Source of the DNA: Isoetes taiwanensis
Lineage: Eukaryota > Streptophyta > Lycopodiopsida > Isoetales > Isoetaceae
Length of the DNA: 64,000 bases
Assembly: GCA_021234155.1 (NCBI GenBank)
Contig: JAJEKV010000063.1
Location: forward strand, 2,454,388 to 2,518,387
Direction: 5' to 3'
Numbering within the stretch: the first letter of the stretch is position 1; each line of letters opens with the position of its first letter. Made by a program: the position numbers and the translations under genes. Under the pieces are notes generated by a model. The model was not told where the DNA came from. It searched no databases and saw only the letters and a list, made by a program, of their open reading frames with translations. Below, piece after piece: positions 57,346-64,000 of the stretch.

Positions 57346-60300
57346 ACGGTCCAGTATAGCCGCCGGAACTGACCAGTCATATAATAAATAATGGTCCAGT
57401 AGTACTACCGTACATGACCATGAGCACAGGTTCCCAAGAGCATTTGGCACACAATGCAAAGTTAACATATGACAGTTATCCATTTCGATAAATCATTCAA
57501 TGCGAACATAAAGTTAATAACGAAGCCGCTATTTTGCAATAATGGAAAGAACAATTTGTTTGGTTTCCCCGGTCATTACTCAACACTTATCATCGCCCTT
57601 TCAATGATAAATAACCAATTACGAACATAAGACGCCATAAATAGGTCCCATTGTGTTATATCACGTCAGGGTACAGCTGGCCATCCGTGCCAGTGCTGGT
57701 CTTCAGGCAGCCGATGACGGGCATCTTTGGTTGGATAGATCTTCATGCTCATGACATTCAATCGAACTCTTAGCACTCTATATGTTGGTTGACAATGGCG
57801 AATGACAAAAAATGGTCCCGTATAGTTGGAACCGCGGGCTTGTGCGGCTGATGCGCCCAAAATAAAGTAGATACCGACTCCGACACAGGCGTGCCAGATC
57901 TCAACAGCCGAAAGCGTCGATACCATTTCAAACCAGAAGACAGATGACACCAATAACAATGAAAATTAGAAAAATGACGACGAGGCCCGTAAAACTGTGA
58001 TTCTGCCACTTAATGAGCAATAATATCTGCGTAGCCAGGCTGCTATTACTCAATTCAGCTGTTAAAATTTCTAAGTACCCGACTGACTCTTTAAGTGCTG
58101 GAATAACTGTTTGTTTATCGCCTCAACTTTTGATATGCCCATCGCTACGGGTGCCGAATATCTTCAGTCAACAAAATGCGGCAATATCAGAGCTGACCGA
58201 GGCTGAAATAACTTATCTGCAATGTTCACCATAACGCTTATTATTTTCAATGGCACAACAGCGGTTTTCTGAAAACTTTCGCTAAACTGGCGTCGAAATC
58301 CCGCCAGCGTGGAGAACAGAGGCATGCAACCATACAACCAGATACAACCTGCAACCTTTAATTATTGACGAAGATTATTGGCATGAACAAATGCCGAAAC
58401 TGAAGATTTCCTCTATGAAACGACTTGCCTGCAATCTTCGAAGAAACAGCACAGCCTTGTGCGCATTCGGCAAACTCGCCGCGCCGCTGAAATAAACTGG
58501 TAATTACTGCGAGAATTTTCATGAGCGAAATATGGCTCTCGGTGAAGCGTCCGCAGTAGCGATGTGACATGGATCACCGCGACCATCTTCGCTGCGAAGG
58601 CGGTGAATACAAGGCAGCAACGCGGGAAGTTCTGTCGGGCACAACTGCTATGCGAGGTACGGGAAAAACTGTGTTGGATTTTGAGCCAATGCGGCTAATA
58701 TGCCCGAAATTACGGAAAACGGCATTTCGAGAAGCGGCTGGTATTTTCTTAAAATGAAGTTTAACATGCAAATAAAGCACAAATTGAGCTACGGCTAAGT
58801 CGTCGCTGAAAAATGCAAAACGTAGCCAGCAACTGCAGAGTAGCATAAGTATCGCAGAGTAGGCCTCCGAAAATTTTACTTTTAAATAACTTTTGCTGCA
58901 ATCCCCAAATCCCAGCCAAGCTGGGTAAATTCGCGGCTTTCCAGGTAGATAACTGGAATTTTCAAAATGGCGAGGAATATGGAACTACAGCTCATGCGCT
59001 CACACGGTCAAATGGCGTTACAGGATGGTTTTCACCGAAGATAATTGAGCAAAGAAGCATTCCAGCTTCATGGCAAGCGAGGATGTCCCAAGCGTGAGGA
59101 TACAGGTAAGGTTGTGGCACAAATCACAAAAAGGTGTTATAGGCATTTGTGTATTGCTTAAGTAAGGTGGTTAGTTGTTTGCAGACAATATTGTATTCGG
59201 CAAAGTGGTGTACTGAATAAAATTTGAAAGAGCATGTTGCTGCGAATGCATGTTGACCTCGGCTAGGTAATGGTGGCATGGTTTCTTCGCTGATGAAGCC
59301 GTTTGTAGCGTCGCTTTGAGATTGCCGTTATGACGCCGGAGGTGAGCAATGGCTGCCGGGACAGCACAGCCGATAACGTCGAAACGTATGTGGTATTCAT
59401 TTCTGACGATTTTGTGGCGGAGGCAATGGCAAAACAAAATGAAGAAAAATGATGCAAATACTTTCCGAAGTATTTCACCCGGCGTGTTCTACCGGAGGGG
59501 ATCAGCACTGTCATGAGCTGGCAGCCTTCTTCGCTTTCCTGCAATTTGTAATCGTTGAAAGCGCGGGGATCGAAGGTTTGCTGTTGTTGCCGAAACGCTG
59601 GCAACAGCAATCGAGGTGAGGACGACACCATTCTTAATGCCGAAACGCAGCGAAAGCTGGACGCCGGTAGTGTGGTAACCGCCCGACGCTTACGTCTGCT
59701 GGCGACAGGCGTCCAGCCTATGGAAGTGTCATAAGAGCCCGATTCACTGGCACAACGCGGGATGCGTGCGCTACGTAAAGCGATGGTAGCATGCCGTAAC
59801 CGGGCGGCACGTTCGGCAGTACCAGCGTCTTCTCAACACATGCATTCACGGCCACGTGCATTTGCATTCAAGTTTACCTTGCGTTACGAAAATTTAGCGG
59901 GGCGAATAATCACGAAAGTGTTTTCCATAACGACTCAAAATCTCTTGCAGCTGCACGGCATGTCAGCGAGGGCTCGGCTGGCGTACGCCTGACCTTCCAT
60001 GCGAGGAAGGCAAATAATTGCCTTTCTATACATATAGAATATTACTACAAAAAGATAATTAACCAAAATATACGGCTTTGAGGCGTGCCAAAACGAGAAC
60101 CCATAACCAAATAGGCTGAGGGTAATGCCTTGGCCTACATGCAACCATATCCACGAGCTGCGGCGTCCCATAACTGCCGAGGTTTCAACGCAACATTCAC
60201 GTATCCGGCGACTATTCCGGTGGCCAGCTGTGAAACGACAAACTCTGCCACTGGCATTTGCAAGCTATGAGCTCAGCGTCAACATGAGCTTTGTTAGCGG

Positions 60301-60779
60301 CTTTCGAAAAAACTTTCCATCAGCAATATCTTTCAGGCACTGGGTTTGTCACTGCCAGGCCATCGAACGAACTTTCTGGCAGAATATGCCATTTTAAATG
60401 ATTATCCAGAGGTATTGCGATACTGCCTAAGCCCCCGGTGCTGACTTTAAGACCATTAGCTGACCCAGCATTATGGCGGTCGGTAAGCCTGCGGCGTGCT
60501 GAGCGGCGTTATATTATTGACGCAGGTAAAATGATAACATAACGGCAAAGAGGCAGGAATGACGATAACCGAAAGCGGCAGAAATTGCAATGCGAGCGTC
60601 AATGGTAAAGGCATGCCGTCGATAGTGACAATTTCTGCTGCTGCTGAAATATTGACCTTAAAGAACTGAAAAATAGGCAATACATCATACTGGGCTGGTC
60701 GTGCATTTTACCAGCCAATAACATATTAAGCCTAAATGAATATAGATGTGAGGGAGTGCATTTGATGATTGAACATATT

Positions 60780-61760
60780 ATAAGAATTGCGGCATACGCA
60801 CGAAACTGGAAGTATTTGGCAAATGGACGTGAAACCGGTAAAGTGGTGTGATTTCATAGAACGCCGCCAACCTCAGATGTGGTCGTACCGAAATTATGCC
60901 GTGATGTTCCATGTCGACAACGATCCAAATGCGCAATGAAAGGAAAACGAACAGCGGCATGCAGTACGCGTATTTCGGTTAGCAAATCTTTGTGCAAGAC
61001 CGATACGCATGTTTTACTTAGAGCATTGTTTTTTCGATCGCATTGACATGTGGTCGGCGATAACGATTGCCTCTAGTCTTTCATATGGCGGAGATATTGG
61101 CGTGGGGCGTCTTGCATCTGAGGCGAATGCGGCGTTATAATGGTACCCGATATTTTAATTCGACTTTGGTCATTCCAGCTATTTTAGATCGGAATGCGGA
61201 TGAAATAAAGTCGCAAAGATTACGTTCGCCAGTTTCGCTGTGGCATCGCGCGCGGCGCGAAATGCGCTTATCTGTGGAAGCAGATGTGTTGACCAATAGG
61301 TATGGAGGTAACAGTGTTAAAACTGCGCGAAATCTTCAACCATTAGTGGATAACGGTTGCGGGGCCGCACGGTTGTAACGATTTGCAACAAGCTCTTGAA
61401 ACCAAATGCGGTCGCTGTAGTGCCGTAATACGCATTTGTCGAGATGAGGGTTGGCGGTTATATATCGATGATTGATATGTTCTGCGCTGCTGACGGCTGC
61501 GCCAGTTGTTCTTCTGTGGCGACATGGTTACGATTTTGTATTATTGAGCATGATAGTGTATGTAAACTTCTTTTGCTTAGCATATATAAATTCCGCGAGG
61601 ATGTCGCGCGCGATTACCAATAAAGCGTGGGCTGAGTTAGAAAAGAAAAAATGCATAAATTCAATAAATAAACTCAACATGTTAAATGACAGGTGCATTG
61701 ATACGTGGTGATATTTTGAAATGTGGTATAACAGTGAATCTCCGTATTTTATAGTCCCAA
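60780..61760 (+). other. Degraded inverted image of the PPR relic
   Basis: AAGAATTGCGGCATACGCAC (60782), GTGATTTCATAGAACGCC (60848) and CTCCGTATTTTATAGTCC (61739) match the complements of about 33077, 32993 and 31830. Order and spacing follow the left arm with deletions. Confidence 0.8.
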
Positions 61761-62580
61761 AACACTTGAGAACCAGCATATTTATTTCATAAACGCTATC
61801 ATAAGCCAATCGCCAATGTAAACACGCAAACGCCTCCAGCTTATACGATACGAATAAAATGAATATACGGCGACAGCAATGCGAGGTAGTAACAAAATAA
61901 CACCATCGATAACTCGCCCATGTACCGCGTTATGAAAAGCACTATGTCGGTAAAACGCGGCATTATGCATCCCCATAACGCCAATTCTACTTTTACTGCG
62001 CAAGCGCAATATTCCTGATACATCAACTTTATCGGCATATTACTTTGCTGGCCTGTGCGCATAACTGGTTGGAGTGATGCTGTTTGTATAAGGTCATGAT
62101 GGTTATGGGACTTCCGTCACAACTGCCGCTGGCAATGTGCCGTAATTTGTCTTCGAACTGCATCATCTTTGTATCCAGTTATAGCGATTGCCGCGATAGA
62201 TTCGACAATTGGTTGTCATACTATAACAAGCAAGATGATAACTTTCTTTGTCTTTCCACTCATGGCGAATCAGGTAACGATTGACAACGCCTTCATTTCA
62301 AACCAGGTCGCGTTTTGCAATATAACTCAGCTTCAGCACTTATGCGAAGCGCAAAAGCTTTTATTGTTAACATGATGACATTTGAAAACTGCCAACACTG
62401 TAATCTACAGCAATATTTCTCTTTTTAACATATTTTGGGTAATGTATGTAGATGTATCTTAGCATCGCCGATGACGACACATATCTTCAATACATAGTGC
62501 TAGGGCCTGTGAAATTGTTTATGTTGATGATTACAATGACTCCAAAACCCGCTTAGAGCGGTGCTAATCTTTGGTGTCGT

Positions 62581-62582
62581 CT

Positions 62583-62663
<81 letters not shown>

Positions 62664-62686
62664 GCCTGTCTCTCTCTCTCTATACC

Positions 62687-62760
<74 letters not shown>
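62581..62760. repeat. (CT)n run interrupted by errors, image of the (GA)n at 30595-30794
   Basis: CT repeats are broken by TATATA, TGCCTG and TATACCACC. The flanks on both sides match the flanks of the 200-bp (GA)n in reverse complement: the tail of GATGATTACAAT at 62527, and GGATCCTATGGGC at 62768. Confidence 0.92.
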
Positions 62761-62763
<3 letters not shown>

Positions 62764-63983
62764 TTTTGGATCCTATGGGCTATTGATTCATGGGCTGATA
62801 AAGGCAAATTGATTCAGCTCAATTCGAATTCTTGCATTTATATTGCACACCGCAGTGGGCAGCACCAAGTCACTCTTCCAGAAGCAATTAATCTTTGGCA
62901 TAATCTTCTGGCTCTGCTGTTAATCATGCTGCGGAGATTCGATTGAAAAACAACAAATAAGGTGCAGCGACTGGCAAAAATATGCCTTTGTTGAAGGCAA
63001 CACCTTTTAGTCAAATGGTAACATAACGAGCGGGATAAAATTGGAATATTGTATTATTGACTAGCGAACGCTGAGCGAGATCACTAACGGCGGCGGCGGC
63101 TGCGAAGGAAGCGACAATATTTAACGCAGAATCATGAAGATTTGTGAAGGCGATTCATGCAAAGATTTGATTAGATACCTCATAAAGTAAAATGATAGCT
63201 CCTACATCGGTAATTTATGTTAGCGAAAAGTTTTGAAAGCGATTCGCTTCTTAGGCGAATTTGAGCTACTATTAGGTATTATTGGCGTTATGATGACAGT
63301 AAGTGGTTTAACAGCATCAGGCGATTTGGTCTGTGGAAAGACTTTCTGGAACTGGTCAGGAATGCTATGCTGAGGCAGCTCTTGACCAGGTTATTACGTG
63401 CGATTTGATGAGCAGTCGTTTCAGGACTGCTGGAGCAGGAATCGGTGTATTCTTGGTGGAGTGCTTTCTTTGGTTAGAGACACGGTTTTGTCTTGTTATT
63501 TGTGTTATGTTGCGAGCAACCTAAGCGACACTGACCAAACTTTTGCTGGAGCCGTGGCGCCGCTGCGCGCTGTGTCTTTAGCGGCAGTCAGGAAATTTAA
63601 CGAGCCGCCATTAGCGTCTTGTGGATACCGCCAAGCACATGAACATTTTGAATCTTGCTTCTTATATTTATATCATATAAAAGATATACGTAGAATATTT
63701 TCTCACAACAACATACTACCATACTTAACACTCGCCCGCCTGAGTAGTTATCCTATAATAACGGTGTGGGGTGCTAATAATATATAACGTTCCCGTTGCA
63801 AATAAAATATGCAATACGTCTTTATGCGTACCTATTTCATTTATTACATCGAAATAAGAAAAAAAAAAAATTGAATTTGTGTGTGACTAGCATCTCTTGG
63901 CGTAGTATGTACCTGGAAGTACTGACAAGTGCGATGCATTATGCACTATAGGTACGATACAAAGTACTCAAAAATAAAGTGTT

Positions 63984-64000
63984 TTTGCGCGCGCGCGCGC
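63984..64000. repeat. (GC)n run at the window edge
   Basis: The window ends in TTTGCGCGCGCGCGCGC. Nothing like it is seen at the matching left-arm position (about 29165), so it may be another read error or continue past the window. Confidence 0.6.

Larger units (their letters stand above)
49315..64000. repeat. Inverted, error-rich copy of about 49.3 to 29.2 kb (probable assembly artefact)
   Basis: Segments match the reverse complement of the left arm in strictly reversed order. By eye (right to left): 49453 to 49130; 53455 to 43140 (AACTATGGATGTGTTTGAG); 54265-54350 to 41945-41850; 54385-54430 to 41775-41720; 56185-56225 to 39430-39380; 56290 to 39280; 56590-57345 to 38890-37860 (chitinase); 57700-57760 to 37340-37270 (TTTGGTTGGATAGATCTTCA is exact); 59975-60045 to 34215-34150; 60785-60860 to 33070-32990; 61470-61760 to 32130-31810; 62520-62560 to 30875-30830; 62581-62760 to the (GA)n run; 62761-62850 to 30594-30490; 63845-63872 to 29315-29290. 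Errors are spread evenly, including coding exons, and the copy is about 25% shorter. No gene should be called here. Confidence 0.88.

Noticed and set aside
49400-64000. Dozens of 60-140-codon open frames in the right quarter
   Set aside because: They match no family, sit on both strands with equal density, and the DNA is a degraded mirror of the left arm. Chance frames in error-rich sequence.

Overview
This window looks like nuclear DNA of a land plant. The evidence is a split legume-lectin receptor-like kinase, a three-exon hevein-domain GH19 (class I) chitinase with GT-AG introns and a TATA box, pentatricopeptide-repeat (PPR) gene relics, and Ty3/gypsy, Ty1/copia, LINE, hAT-like and MITE sequences. 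Long (GA)n runs and the transposon-borne gene types suggest a fern or another seed-free vascular plant, but that assignment is inference. All comparisons were made by eye; no alignment was computed.

Layout of the first 49.3 kb. 0-2 kb: short direct repeats, a plus-strand PPR relic and a Tourist-like MITE. 1.9-13.2 kb: a minus-strand L-type lectin receptor kinase split by a 9.26-kb LTR retrotransposon (3730-12990) with a 5-bp target duplication; removing the element and one duplication rejoins the lectin codons in frame, but the gene also carries frameshifts. 14.8-19 kb: a decayed minus-strand gene with a ParB-like GQHS motif, bordered by two arrays of a near-palindromic CACGCCTGGCGTG motif. 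20.6-23.8 kb: a DUF7869-type N-terminal relic and two LINE 3' ends. 24.6-26.3 kb: an unusual minus-strand locus with an unknown domain of about 185 residues, then Gln/Lys-rich tails and histone-H3-like sequence duplicated in tandem. 26.4-31.5 kb: two GTAC-rich tracts, a LINE endonuclease relic, an LTR end with a tRNA-Met primer site and two inverted hAT relics. 31.9-34.5 kb: a second PPR relic, two hairpins and a MITE. 37.8-38.9 kb: the chitinase, the only gene here that looks intact. 41-45 kb: a copia end and a DUF7869-type gene relic. 45.3-49.3 kb: no recognised gene.

The most important observation concerns the last 14.7 kb. From a symmetry point near 49,314 to the end, the window appears to be an inverted, error-rich copy of about 49.3 down to 29.2 kb. 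Matching segments come in exact reverse order (kinked repeat, DUF7869 relic, copia-side sequence, chitinase, MITE region, PPR relic, the (GA)n run as (CT)n, poly-A tract). The copy is shortened by about a quarter and carries substitutions and indels throughout, even over chitinase exons. This is best explained as a fold-back (template plus complement) long-read artefact left unpolished in the assembly. Genes should not be called in 49.3-64 kb.

The genes do not form a common pathway. The chitinase and the lectin kinase both belong to families with defence roles, but only the chitinase appears functional.
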